From Achromobacter xylosoxidans (lineage in GTDB: Bacteria > Pseudomonadota > Gammaproteobacteria > Burkholderiales > Burkholderiaceae_B), in assembly GCF_001457475.1 (NCBI RefSeq), contig NZ_LN831029.1:1-64000 (forward strand): a DNA stretch of 64,000 nt, read 5' to 3'. Of the stretch, positions 20,175 to 28,527 are shown piece by piece (positions within the stretch are counted from its first letter, which is position 1; the number at the start of each line of letters is the position of its first letter). A program made the translations under genes and the position numbers. The notes under the pieces are model-generated. The model saw only the letters and a program-made list of their open reading frames with translations. It was not told where the DNA came from and ran no database searches.

Positions 20175-21080
20175 ATGTCCGCTACCCACCTCTCCAAGAA
20201 AGATTATCTCTGCGCGCTGGCGGTAGTGGTGATCTGGGGCCTGAACTTCGTCGTCATGAAGATCGGCCTCAAAGGCCTCTCGCCCATGATGCTGGGGGCC
20301 TTGCGATTCGCCCTGGCGGCGTTCCCCCTCATCCTCTTCGTACGGCCGCCGCGCCTGCCGTGGCGCTGGATCGCGGCCTACGGGCTGGTGCAGGGCCTGG
20401 GCCAGTTCGGCCTGCTGTTCACGGCCCTCAAGTTCGGCATGCCGGCGGGCATGGCCTCGCTGGTGATCCAGACCCAGGCGTTCTTCACCTTGTTGCTGGC
20501 CGCGCCGATGCTGCGCGAGCGCGCCCGGCCGCATCACTGGGCCGGGCTGGCGGTGGCCGCGCTGGGCCTGGCGGTGATTGCCGCCGGCCGGGGCGAAGGG
20601 CCGGGGCAGATGACCATGGTGGGTTTCGTGCTGACGCTGGGCGCCGCGTTCATGTGGGCGGTGTCCAATATCATCGTGCGGCTGGCCAGCCGCAAGGCGC
20701 CCGGCTACGATCCATTCGCCTTCATCGCCTGGAGCAGCGCCGCGCCGGTGCTGCCCTTCCTGGCGCTGGCGGTGATGGCCGACGGCTGGGACGCGGTGGC
20801 GGCCATGATCCTGGGCATCGGCTGGGGCGAGGCGCTGTCGGTGCTGTACCTGGCGGTGCTGGCCACCTTGCTGGCGTATACGCTGTGGACGCAGCTGTTG
20901 ACGCGCCATCCGGCCGCCAAGATCGCGCCATTCTCGCTGCTGGTGCCGGTGGTGGGCCTGTGGGCCGCGTCCGCGGCCTTCGACGAGCACCTGCGGCCGC
21001 TGCAATGGGCGGGCGCGGGCTGCGTGCTGGCGGGCCTGGTCATCAACCAGGTCGGCGGGCGCTGGCTGCGCAACCGCTGA
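20175..21080 (+). CDS. eamA: EamA-type DMT-family exporter
   Basis: A 301-residue inner-membrane protein with ten predicted helices in two EamA repeats. It resembles Escherichia coli EamA (O-acetylserine/cysteine exporter) along its length, for example VVIWGLNFVVMKIGLKG, FGMPAGMASLVIQTQAFFT and APFSLLVPVVGL. It follows the threonine aldolase gene by 40 bp on the same strand and may be cotranscribed. An amino acid or metabolite export role is likely. Confidence 0.85.
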   Translation: MSATHLSKKDYLCALAVVVIWGLNFVVMKIGLKGLSPMMLGALRFALAAFPLILFVRPPRLPWRWIAAYGLVQGLGQFGLLFTALKFGMPAGMASLVIQTQAFFTLLLAAPMLRERARPHHWAGLAVAALGLAVIAAGRGEGPGQMTMVGFVLTLGAAFMWAVSNIIVRLASRKAPGYDPFAFIAWSSAAPVLPFLALAVMADGWDAVAAMILGIGWGEALSVLYLAVLATLLAYTLWTQLLTRHPAAKIAPFSLLVPVVGLWAASAAFDEHLRPLQWAGAGCVLAGLVINQVGGRWLRNR

Positions 21081-21176
21081 CGGCGTTGCGCGGGTCCCCT
21101 GCCGCGCCGCTCACGCGGCGGCCCTCATTCTTTCTCGCTCCGTCATTTGGATGAGCGGCGCGTCCGTCGCGGCGCG

Positions 21177-21461
21177 CTACAGCTGTTCGAAATGCGCGTA
21201 GCGCTTGTCGGTGTATTCGCGGCGCGTGACCATTTCGGTGACCTCGGCCCCTGGCGGGCCGCGCCGCAACCATTCCAGCATGTGGTCCACCTGGTCGGGC
21301 GTGCCCTGCACCAGGGCTTCGACCGTGCCATCCAGCATGTTCTGCACCCAGCCGCGCGCGCCCAGCAGGTGCGCGCGCCTGACGGCCGCGTGGCGATAGC
21401 CCACGCCTTGCACGGTGCCGCTGACGGTGACATGGACGGTTTCTATATGGGTGTCTTGCAT
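21177..21461 (-). CDS. Acylphosphatase
   Basis: Small 94-residue enzyme that hydrolyses acyl phosphates such as carbamoyl phosphate or 1,3-bisphosphoglycerate. The family signature is complete: GTVQGVGYR with catalytic Arg23, and GWVQNMLDGTVEA with catalytic Asn41. It is divergent from the phytanoyl-CoA dioxygenase-like gene, with 161 bp between them. A stand-alone gene as usual for the family. Confidence 0.93.
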   Translation of the reverse strand: MQDTHIETVHVTVSGTVQGVGYRHAAVRRAHLLGARGWVQNMLDGTVEALVQGTPDQVDHMLEWLRRGPPGAEVTEMVTRREYTDKRYAHFEQL

Positions 21462-21622
21462 TGGAATTCCTTCGGATGATGCGCCGCGGCGCGCCGGTGC
21501 ATTAGACGCTTCCGGCTACAGCGGATGATCGATAGGCCCCCCGGGCATCGAAGCGATACGTTAGAGCACATGTCAAAACGTGCCAACGGGAACGCCCGCA
21601 AGCAAAGCTTGGAGAAGCCATT

Positions 21623-22519
21623 ATGGAAGAGACCAGTTTGTTGTCGGAAGCAGAAACAGCGCGCTACAGGGAACAGGGCTACCTGGCTCTGCAAGATATG
21701 TGCCCACAGGACGAGGTGGGCTATATCCGGCGCACGCTGCTGGAATTGTTCGCGAACAAGACCGGCTACAACGAGGGGGCGCAATACGACTTCATCAGCC
21801 GCGACGACCCGTCCAAGCCGGCCAAGTTTCCCAGTCTGCACGATCCGCGCCATTATGCCCCGGGCCTGCTGAAGACCGCCTATCACGAGCGCACGCTGGA
21901 GCTGGCGCGCCAGTTGCTGGGCGAGGACGCCGCGCTGTATGGCGAGCACGCGTTGCTCAAGCCGGCGCTGGTCGGGCCCGAGACGCCGTGGCACCAGGAC
22001 GAGGCATTCCGTTCGCCGGATTTCGTCTACAACGAGTTGAGCATCTGGCTGGCGCTGCAACCGGCGACGCTGGAGAACGGCTGCATGCAGTTCATTCCGG
22101 GATCGAACAAGGGCGAGGTGCTGGAGCATCGGTCGCCCGGCGGCGACAAGACGCTGCATCCGCTGGAATGCTGCGCTGACTTTCCGCGCGACCAGGCGGT
22201 GGCCGAGCCGCTGCAACCCGGCGGCTGCACCGTGCACGATGCGCGCACGCTGCATTTCACCGGCGCAAACACCTCGCCGCAGCCGCGCCTGGCGTACATC
22301 CTGATCTACAACACGCCGCCGGTCTACAAGCCGGGGCGGCGCGAATTTCCGTGGCTCGAAGGCCGCTGGACCGACAGCCAGACCCGCAAGAAGGAATGGC
22401 ATCGCCGCGGCGGCCTGGCGGTGGACGTGATGCGGCGCCTGCCGGGGGCGCGCCTGACCAGCCCGCGCTGGGTGGCGTGGGCCACGATACGGGCGGTCAG
22501 CAAGGTCTGGCCGAGGTAG
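21623..22519 (+). CDS. Phytanoyl-CoA dioxygenase-family protein
   Basis: Fe(II)/2-oxoglutarate-dependent oxygenase of the PhyH family, 298 residues. The facial triad is present: His124 and Asp126 in WHQDEAF and distal His211 in TLHFTGANTS, with Arg222 placed to bind 2-oxoglutarate. TTGGAGAAGCC precedes the ATG. Bacterial PhyH proteins hydroxylate diverse small molecules, including ectoine and secondary metabolites; the substrate is not predictable here. No operon partner is evident; 209 bp without a gene separate it from the next. Confidence 0.88.
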   Translation: MEETSLLSEAETARYREQGYLALQDMCPQDEVGYIRRTLLELFANKTGYNEGAQYDFISRDDPSKPAKFPSLHDPRHYAPGLLKTAYHERTLELARQLLGEDAALYGEHALLKPALVGPETPWHQDEAFRSPDFVYNELSIWLALQPATLENGCMQFIPGSNKGEVLEHRSPGGDKTLHPLECCADFPRDQAVAEPLQPGGCTVHDARTLHFTGANTSPQPRLAYILIYNTPPVYKPGRREFPWLEGRWTDSQTRKKEWHRRGGLAVDVMRRLPGARLTSPRWVAWATIRAVSKVWPR

Positions 22520-22728
22520 CGGTCGGCACACAGTGGCCGTGAAAGCGGTCGCGACGAATGGGGGACACGGGGCCGGCAAGGGGCGCTTGCCGGCCCCGGC
22601 GCGTATACTGGGCGGCGCCGCGGGGCCCTGGCACCCGGCGTGGACGGCGGGCGCCCTGGTCGGCGCAGCGGGTTCGCGCGGGGCCGGTCGCCGCGCAATC
22701 GCGTTCCACTTTCCCCAGAAAAACAACC

Positions 22729-23892
22729 ATGACCGCTGACCTCTCCACGATCACCTGCATCGAAGACCTGCGCGCGATTGCGCGCAAGCGCGTGCCGCGC
22801 ATGTTCTACGACTACGCCGATTCGGGCGCCTGGACGGAAGGCACGTACCGCGCCAACGAAAGCGATTTCCAGAAGATCAAGCTGCGCCAGCGCGTGGCGG
22901 TGAACATGGAAGGCCGCTCGCTGCGCACCACGCTGGTGGGCCAGGAGGCGGTGATGCCGCTGGCGATTTCGCCGACGGGCCTGACCGGCATGCAGCACGC
23001 CGATGGCGAGATCCTGGCGGCCAAGGCGGCGGCCGATTTCGGCGTGCCGTTCACGCTGTCGACCATGAGCATCTGCTCGCTGGAAGACGTGGCCGCGGCC
23101 ACCGGCAAGCCGTTCTGGTTCCAGCTCTACGTGATGCGCGACCGCGAATTCGTCGGCGACCTGATCGACCGCGCCAAGGCCGCTGGCTGCTCGGCACTGG
23201 TGCTGACGCTGGACCTGCAGATCCTGGGGCAGCGCCACAAGGACATCAAGAACGGGCTGTCGACGCCGCCCAAGCCGACGATCCGCAACCTGATCAACCT
23301 GGCGACCAAGCCGCGCTGGTGCCTGGGCATGCTGGGCACCAAGCGCCGCACTTTCGGCAACATCGTCGGCCACGCCAAGGGCGTGAGCGACCTGTCGTCG
23401 CTGTCGTCGTGGACGGCCGAGCAGTTCGATCCGCGGTTGAGCTGGGACGATGTGGAATGGATCAAGCAGCGTTGGGGCGGCAAGCTGATCATCAAGGGCA
23501 TCCTGGATGTCGAGGATGCGCAGCTGGCGGCCAACAGCGGCGCGGATGCGCTGATCGTCAGCAACCACGGCGGGCGCCAGCTCGATGGCGCGATGTCCTC
23601 GATCGCGGCGCTGCCGTCGATCGCGGATGCGGTGGGGTCGAAGATCGAAGTGTGGATGGATGGGGGCGTGCGCTCGGGGCAGGACATCCTCAAGGCGGTG
23701 GCGCTGGGCGCGCGCGGCGCGATGATCGGGCGGGCGTTCCTTTACGGCCTGGGCGCATATGGGCAGGCGGGCGTCAAGCGCGTGCTGGAGATCCTGTACA
23801 AGGAAATGGATACGACGATGGCGCTTTGCGGGCGGCGCAATATCGAAGTCGGGGATCGGAGCATTCTGCTGCCGGGGACTTATCCCGTTTGA
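22729..23892 (+). CDS. FMN-dependent alpha-hydroxy acid dehydrogenase (LldD-like)
   Basis: FMN-dependent enzyme of the L-lactate dehydrogenase/glycolate oxidase family, 387 residues, converting an L-2-hydroxy acid to a 2-oxo acid and passing electrons to quinone or oxygen. The active-site motif SNHGGRQLDG supplies His280 and Arg283, and the phosphate-binding region is MDGGVRSGQDI. MTADLSTITCIEDLRAIA at 22729 matches family starts; an in-frame ATG at 22558 is too far out. Similar to L-lactate dehydrogenase LldD, but specificity may be for another hydroxy acid. Confidence 0.88.
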   Translation: MTADLSTITCIEDLRAIARKRVPRMFYDYADSGAWTEGTYRANESDFQKIKLRQRVAVNMEGRSLRTTLVGQEAVMPLAISPTGLTGMQHADGEILAAKAAADFGVPFTLSTMSICSLEDVAAATGKPFWFQLYVMRDREFVGDLIDRAKAAGCSALVLTLDLQILGQRHKDIKNGLSTPPKPTIRNLINLATKPRWCLGMLGTKRRTFGNIVGHAKGVSDLSSLSSWTAEQFDPRLSWDDVEWIKQRWGGKLIIKGILDVEDAQLAANSGADALIVSNHGGRQLDGAMSSIAALPSIADAVGSKIEVWMDGGVRSGQDILKAVALGARGAMIGRAFLYGLGAYGQAGVKRVLEILYKEMDTTMALCGRRNIEVGDRSILLPGTYPV

Positions 23893-24350
23893 GCGTTTCT
23901 CTGATCGGCTGGAAGCCGGTGGGTCGCTGTTGCGGCTTGCCGGCTTTTTGTTTTCTGCTCGCGAATCTTTCTTCGTAGGTCGGCCGGCGCGGCGAGGGGC
24001 GGGCGGGGCGCGCCTACGATTGCGGTCCGGAGCCTTCGCTCCGGACTGCCCCATCGTCATCCTCGTTGCCGCCTGCGGCGGCTGCCTACGGATTCCCTCG
24101 GGCGCATCTACACGGCGCGCCCCGCCCGCCCCTCGCCGCGCCGGCCTGCATATGTCGAGAGTTGAGGCGTTGTTGGAGCGGAGGGGGCATGAAGAGTGTG
24201 TGTTGCCCGTCATGGTCGGCTGCGCGGGCAGCCGGCCATGACTTACGCGATGTCTTGTGGTGGCGCGATGTGCGCTGCGCGACGTTGACGCGGGGCTGGG
24301 TTGGCCCGGCCCGGCCTTGGGTGGGAAGAGGGGCGGTGTGGCTGGTCGTT
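23893..24350. other. Intergenic region holding repeat copy 1
   Basis: A gene-free 458-bp stretch between two convergent genes. It carries the 165-bp structured repeat at 23982-24146; the remaining part shows no credible gene, and short frames across it are shadows of the repeat. Confidence 0.7.
23982..24146 (+). repeat. Structured dispersed repeat, copy 1
   Basis: Perfect 33-bp inverted arms (23982-24014 and 24114-24146) enclose a 99-nt core. The core begins TACGATTGCG, holds hairpin A (GTCCGGAGC-CTTC-GCTCCGGAC) and hairpin B (GCCGCC-TGC-GGCGGC), and ends GCGCATCTACAC. Copies 2 (minus strand, 33273-33430) and 3 (63647-63810) share the core and the 33-bp arm length but not the arm sequence. 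Core lengths 99, 92 and 98 are not frame-preserving, so it is not coding. Confidence 0.9.
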
Positions 24351-25193
24351 TCAGTCGCGGTTGCCGGTGCCGAGGAATTGGCTGGGGCGCCTTAGCGCCG
24401 GGTCGAAGGGGTTGAGTTGGGCGCTGATGCCGGCGGCTTCGCGGCGCAGGATTTCGACGATGAGGGGCAGGCGTTCGTCGCTGATGCGTTCGACGGGGGC
24501 GGCGATGCTGAGGGCGGCGACGGTGACGCCGTTGGGGTCGTGCACGGGAACGGCCAGGCCGGCGATGTTGGGGAAGATGCCCTGGCCCTTGCTGCGGGCG
24601 TATTGGAGTTCCTGGCATTCCTTGATGCCGGCGCGCATGGTGATTTCGTCGACGAAACCGAGGTGGTGCAGGCGCGGGATGTTGAAGCGCAGGACTTCCT
24701 CGCGTTCGGCTTCGGGCAGGTTGGCCAGCAGCAGCAGGCCGCCCTGGCCCAGGCCGAGCGGGACGCGGCCGCCGATGTCGCCGGTGTGCGAGCGGACCGG
24801 GAAGGCGCCGTCGATGCGGTCCAGGCAGACGGCGTCGAAGCCGCTGCGCACCAGCAGGAAGATGGTGTCGTTGAGCATGCCGCTCAGGCGCAGCATGGCG
24901 GGGCGGTAGATCGCGCGCAGGGTCGATTGGTGGTTGCCGGCGTTGGCGGCGAGCGAGAAGAAGGCGACGCTGAGCTGGTAGCCCTTGCTCTGCGCGGGCT
25001 GTTCGACCATGCCTTCCTGCACCAGGCCTTGCAATACGCGATGGACGGTGGCCTGGGCCTGGCCGGTGCGGGCGGCGATGTCGGTCAGGCGCAATTTTTC
25101 GCCCTTGGCGTCGGACAGGACACGCAGCACGGCGAAGGCGCGTTGCAGGACGCCCTGGGCGCCGGCGTCGTCGGCGGCTTCTGATTTCTTCAT
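24351..25193 (-). CDS. IclR-family transcriptional regulator
   Basis: A 280-residue IclR-type regulator: N-terminal winged HTH (about 12-75; LTDIAARTGQAQATVHRVLQ) and C-terminal GAF-like effector domain (DAVCLDRIDG, NIAGLAVPVHDPNG). It is divergent from cluster A's ABC-oxidase operon, across an AT-rich 197-bp spacer with repeated TTCCG-type half sites. It is therefore the likely local regulator of that operon. Effector unknown. Confidence 0.9.
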   Translation of the reverse strand: MKKSEAADDAGAQGVLQRAFAVLRVLSDAKGEKLRLTDIAARTGQAQATVHRVLQGLVQEGMVEQPAQSKGYQLSVAFFSLAANAGNHQSTLRAIYRPAMLRLSGMLNDTIFLLVRSGFDAVCLDRIDGAFPVRSHTGDIGGRVPLGLGQGGLLLLANLPEAEREEVLRFNIPRLHHLGFVDEITMRAGIKECQELQYARSKGQGIFPNIAGLAVPVHDPNGVTVAALSIAAPVERISDERLPLIVEILRREAAGISAQLNPFDPALRRPSQFLGTGNRD

Positions 25194-25200
25194 TGTTCAA

Positions 25201-25286
25201 TTCCGATAATCAAAATATACGTCTGTATTTTTATCAGGAAATTCAGCTATACGGAAATAATAAGTAGAAAATTCGATTATTCGGAA
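25201..25286. promoter_or_regulatory. Candidate IclR operator half sites
   Basis: TTCCGATAAT (25201-25210) recurs inverted as ATACGGAA (25249-25256) and ATTATTCGGAA (25276-25286), a TTCCG-(N)-ATAAT theme in an AT-rich patch unlike its surroundings. They lie upstream of both divergent genes. Confidence 0.45.
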
Positions 25287-25294
25287 AACCCTAA

Positions 25295-25324
25295 TTGACC
25301 GGTCTTTTCGGCCCCTCCTAGACT
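25295..25324 (+). promoter_or_regulatory. Candidate sigma-70 promoter of cluster A
   Basis: TTGACC, an 18-bp spacer and TAGACT lie 67 bp before the ATPase start, just downstream of the TTCCG-type half sites. Matches are 5/6 and 4/6 to the consensus hexamers. Confidence 0.4.
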
Positions 25325-25390
25325 GCCCTGCATCGATTGCAACGCGGGCGGGTCCCGCGCACCGCGCCTTACCGGGCAGGGGGTTGGAAT

Positions 25391-26461
25391 ATGTCATTTC
25401 TGCGGCTGGACAACGTCTCCAAGAATTACGGCGACCTGCGGGTGGTCTCGGACCTGAGCCTGGCGGTCGAGAAAGGGGAATTCGTGTCCTTGCTGGGACC
25501 CTCGGGCTGCGGCAAGACCACCACGCTGCAGATGATCGCGGGCTTTGCCGATGTGACGCGCGGCAGCATCACGCTCGATGGCCGCGACATCACCCATGCC
25601 AAGCCGAACACGCGCGGGCTGGGCATCGTGTTCCAGAGCTATGCGCTGTTCCCGCACCTGACGGTGGCGGACAACGTCGCATTTGGCCTGAAGATGCGCA
25701 AGGTCGAGCGCGCCGAGCGCCAGGCGCGGGTGCGCGAGGCGCTGGCGCTGGTGAAGCTGGACAAGCACGCCGACCGCTTTCCGCGTGAACTGTCGGGCGG
25801 GCAGCGCCAGCGGGTGGCGCTGGCGCGCGCGCTGGTGATCCGGCCGCCGGTGCTGCTGCTGGACGAACCGCTGTCGAACCTGGACGCCAAGCTGCGCGAG
25901 GACATGCAGTTCGAGCTGCGCAGCATCCAGAAGCAGATCGGCACCACCACCGTGATGGTGACGCACGACCAGGCCGAAGCGCTGTCGATCAGCGACCGCG
26001 TGGTGGTGATGCAGGACGGCCGCGCCACGCAGGTGGATGCGCCCTACCGCATGTACGAGCATCCGCAGAGCGAATTCATCTCGCGCTTCGTCGGCAAGAC
26101 CAACCTGCTGCCGGGCCGCGTGACGCGCTGCGGCACGCAGGCCGAGGTGGAGACCGGTGCGCTGCGCGTGCTGGTCGACGGCGCGGGCCTGCGCCACGGC
26201 GACAGTGTGCAGTTGTCGCTGCGGCCGGAGAAGCTGGTGCCGGTGCCGGCGGGCCAGGGCAAGCTGTCCTGTGTGGTCAGCACCCGCTACTTCCTGGGCA
26301 GCCAGTGGATGTACGGGCTGGATTCGCCGGTGGGGGCGCTGACGGTGCTCACGCCCAACGACGGCCGCCGGCCGCACGACGATGGCGAACAGATCGGCCT
26401 GGACTGGGCCGAGGGCGTGCTGCGCGTGCTGCCCGTCGCGGCCGTTGCCGAAGAGGCCTGA
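25391..26461 (+). CDS. Spermidine/putrescine-type ABC transporter ATPase (PotA-like), cluster A
   Basis: ATP-binding subunit of a PotABCD-type importer, 356 residues. Walker A GPSGCGKTT, signature LSGGQRQRVALARAL and Walker B LLLDEPLSNLDAKLRE are intact, followed by a C-terminal TOBE domain from about residue 235. MSFLRLDNVSKNYG at 25391 is the natural start; an in-frame ATG at 25337 is rejected. First gene of an operon that continues to at least 32136. The ligand is not known; this ATPase class serves polyamines, amino acids, opines and other organic cations or anions. Confidence 0.9.
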   Translation: MSFLRLDNVSKNYGDLRVVSDLSLAVEKGEFVSLLGPSGCGKTTTLQMIAGFADVTRGSITLDGRDITHAKPNTRGLGIVFQSYALFPHLTVADNVAFGLKMRKVERAERQARVREALALVKLDKHADRFPRELSGGQRQRVALARALVIRPPVLLLDEPLSNLDAKLREDMQFELRSIQKQIGTTTVMVTHDQAEALSISDRVVVMQDGRATQVDAPYRMYEHPQSEFISRFVGKTNLLPGRVTRCGTQAEVETGALRVLVDGAGLRHGDSVQLSLRPEKLVPVPAGQGKLSCVVSTRYFLGSQWMYGLDSPVGALTVLTPNDGRRPHDDGEQIGLDWAEGVLRVLPVAAVAEEA

Positions 26462-26462
26462 C

Positions 26463-27350
26463 ATGGCGACGCTGACCCAACCCGGCGCCGCCAGCGCGCC
26501 CAAGCCGCGCACCGACGGGCTGCTGGCCATCCTCGGTTCGATTCCGCTGGCGATCGTGTTCCTGACGCTGGTGCTGACGCCGCTGGCGTTGACGCTGGTG
26601 CTGTCGTTCCGCCCGTTCGACTACAGCGCGGGCATCCTGCCCGGGCACACCTTCGAACACTACCTGGCGGTGGTGACCGACAGCTATTTCCTGGAGATCT
26701 TCTGGCGCACATTCTGGATCGCGGGCGTGACCACGCTGATCTGCGTGCTGATCGGCGCGCCCGAGGCCTACATCCTGTCGCGCATGGGCAAGCCGTGGCG
26801 TTCGATCTTCCTGCTGGTGGTGCTGTCGCCGCTCTTGATCTCGCTGGTGGTGCGCGCCTTCGGCTGGAGCATGCTGCTGGGGCCGGGCGGGGCCATCGGC
26901 CGCGCGGCCGCGGCGCTGGGCCTGGGGCCGCTGCTGTACACGCCCACCGCGGTCATCATCGGCCTGGTGCACGTGATGCTGCCGTTCATGGTGATCCCGG
27001 TGTGGACCTCGCTGCAGAAGCTGGACCCGACCGTGGAGCATGCGGCGCTGTCGCTCAATGCGTCGCGCTTGCAGACGCTGCTGCGCATCGTGCTGCCGCA
27101 GGCCATGCCGGGCATCCTGTCGGGCAGCCTGATCGTGTTCGGGCTGTCGGCCAGTTCGTTCGCGATTCCCGCGCTGCTGGGCGGACGCCGCCTGAAGATG
27201 GTGGCCACGGTGGTCTACGACGAATTCCTGACCGAACTGAACTGGCCGCTGGGCGCGGCCATCGCCATCGTGCTGCTGGTGGTCAACGTCGTCATCATGA
27301 TGGCGTACAACCGCGTGGTGGAACGTTCCTACCGGCGCAGCCTGGGTTGA
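26463..27350 (+). CDS. ABC transporter permease (PotB-like), cluster A
   Basis: A 295-residue inner-membrane permease with six predicted helices. The EAA loop reads ALSLNASRLQTLLRIVLPQA (about 196-215). It starts 1 bp after the ATPase stop. Paralogous to the gene at 43471 in cluster B. Confidence 0.88.
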   Translation: MATLTQPGAASAPKPRTDGLLAILGSIPLAIVFLTLVLTPLALTLVLSFRPFDYSAGILPGHTFEHYLAVVTDSYFLEIFWRTFWIAGVTTLICVLIGAPEAYILSRMGKPWRSIFLLVVLSPLLISLVVRAFGWSMLLGPGGAIGRAAAALGLGPLLYTPTAVIIGLVHVMLPFMVIPVWTSLQKLDPTVEHAALSLNASRLQTLLRIVLPQAMPGILSGSLIVFGLSASSFAIPALLGGRRLKMVATVVYDEFLTELNWPLGAAIAIVLLVVNVVIMMAYNRVVERSYRRSLG

Positions 27351-27365
27351 GCGAGGACAGCGATC

Positions 27366-28160
27366 ATGCAGAAGAACGGTCCCTTCGCCCTGCTCTTCAA
27401 TGCCCTGGTGGTGCTGTTCGTGCTGGCGCCGCTGGCCATCGTGTGCCTGGTGGCGTTCACTCCCGAGTCGACGCTGACGGTGCCGACCACGCAGTTTTCG
27501 CTGCGCTGGTTCCACGCGGTGTTCGAGCATCCCAACTTCATGCAGGCGTTCCAGAACAGCCTGTGGCTGGCGTTCCTGTCGGCCAGCATCGCCGTGTGCC
27601 TGGCGCTGCCGGCGGCCATCGCCATTACGCGCTACCGCTTTCCGGGACGCGATGCGCTCAACGGCCTGTTCCTGTCGCCGCTGATGATCCCGCACCTGGT
27701 GCTGGGCGTGGCGCTGCTGCGCTTTTTCGCGCTGCTGGGCACCACCGGCAGCTTCGGCTGGCTGGTGTTCAGCCACGTGGTGGTGATCACGCCCTACGTG
27801 ATGCGGCTGGTGATCGGCGCGCTGGTGGGCTTTGACCGCTCGGTCGAGCACGCCGCGCTGTCGCTGGGCGCGAGCCGCGCCACCGTGTTCTTCCAGGTGA
27901 CGCTGCCGCTCATCATTCCGGGCGTGTCGGGCGGCTGGCTGCTGGCCTTCATCAACAGTTTCGACGAGCTGACCATGTCGGTGTTCATCACCGCGCCGTC
28001 GACCATCACCCTGCCGGTGCGCATGTACATGTATGCCACCGAGTCGATCGATCCGATGATGGCGGCCGTGTCGGCGCTGGTGATCGGCCTGACCGCGGTG
28101 ACCATGCTGCTGCTGGACCGCGTCTACGGCCTGGACCGCGTGCTGGTGGGACAGAAATGA
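27366..28160 (+). CDS. ABC transporter permease (PotC-like), cluster A
   Basis: Second permease, 264 residues, with six predicted helices and EAA loop ALSLGASRATVFFQVTLPLI (about 165-184). It starts 15 bp after the first permease. Pairs with it to form the channel. Paralogue of 44339-45139. Confidence 0.88.
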   Translation: MQKNGPFALLFNALVVLFVLAPLAIVCLVAFTPESTLTVPTTQFSLRWFHAVFEHPNFMQAFQNSLWLAFLSASIAVCLALPAAIAITRYRFPGRDALNGLFLSPLMIPHLVLGVALLRFFALLGTTGSFGWLVFSHVVVITPYVMRLVIGALVGFDRSVEHAALSLGASRATVFFQVTLPLIIPGVSGGWLLAFINSFDELTMSVFITAPSTITLPVRMYMYATESIDPMMAAVSALVIGLTAVTMLLLDRVYGLDRVLVGQK

Positions 28161-28197
28161 CGATCAAGCCGGGTACGCAACAGGAGACCCCGCCATC

Positions 28198-28527
28198 ATG
28201 GCAATACTGAAACGCCTGGCCGAAACGGCCCGGCCCGCCGTCGCCTTCACGCTGGACGGCAAACCCTGCACCGCGCTGGCCGGCGATACCGTGCTGACGG
28301 CGGTGCTGACGCAGGCCGAACGCCTGCGCGTGTCGGAATTCGGCGGCGGGCCGCGCGCCGGTTTCTGCATGATGGGCGCCTGCCAGGACTGCTGGATGCA
28401 GCGCGAGGACGGCACGCGGCTGCGCGCCTGTTCCACCTACATCGAAGCCGGCATGCGCCTGCGCAGCGCGCCGCTGCGCGCGGAATACGTGCCGGGCACG
28501 CTGGCGGCGGAGGGCGACGCATCATGA
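28198..28527 (+). CDS. Small (2Fe-2S) subunit of HcnA/opine-oxidase type, cluster A
   Basis: A 109-residue protein with the ferredoxin-like motif C-x4-C-x2-C-x12-C (Cys57, 62, 65, 78), as in HcnA and the gamma subunits of D-hydroxyproline dehydrogenase and opine oxidases. It would carry one [2Fe-2S] cluster for electron transfer between the two flavoproteins encoded next. It overlaps the following gene by 4 bp, which implies coupled translation. Confidence 0.87.
   Translation: MAILKRLAETARPAVAFTLDGKPCTALAGDTVLTAVLTQAERLRVSEFGGGPRAGFCMMGACQDCWMQREDGTRLRACSTYIEAGMRLRSAPLRAEYVPGTLAAEGDAS

Noticed and set aside
24000..24146. Transposon terminal inverted repeats
   Set aside because: The 33-bp arms flank only a 92-99 nt core with no transposase, differ between copies, and show no direct target duplications at the edges examined.
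24000..24240. Short proteins sharing a pattern like SGAFAPDCPI and RIPSGAST
   Set aside because: The shared peptide comes from translating the structured repeat; core lengths differ by non-multiples of three, and the element appears on both strands.
22324..25200. Minus-strand open frame of about 960 codons
   Set aside because: Overlaps lldD-like, the repeat and the IclR gene in a different frame; Arg/Pro-rich and without domain patterns.
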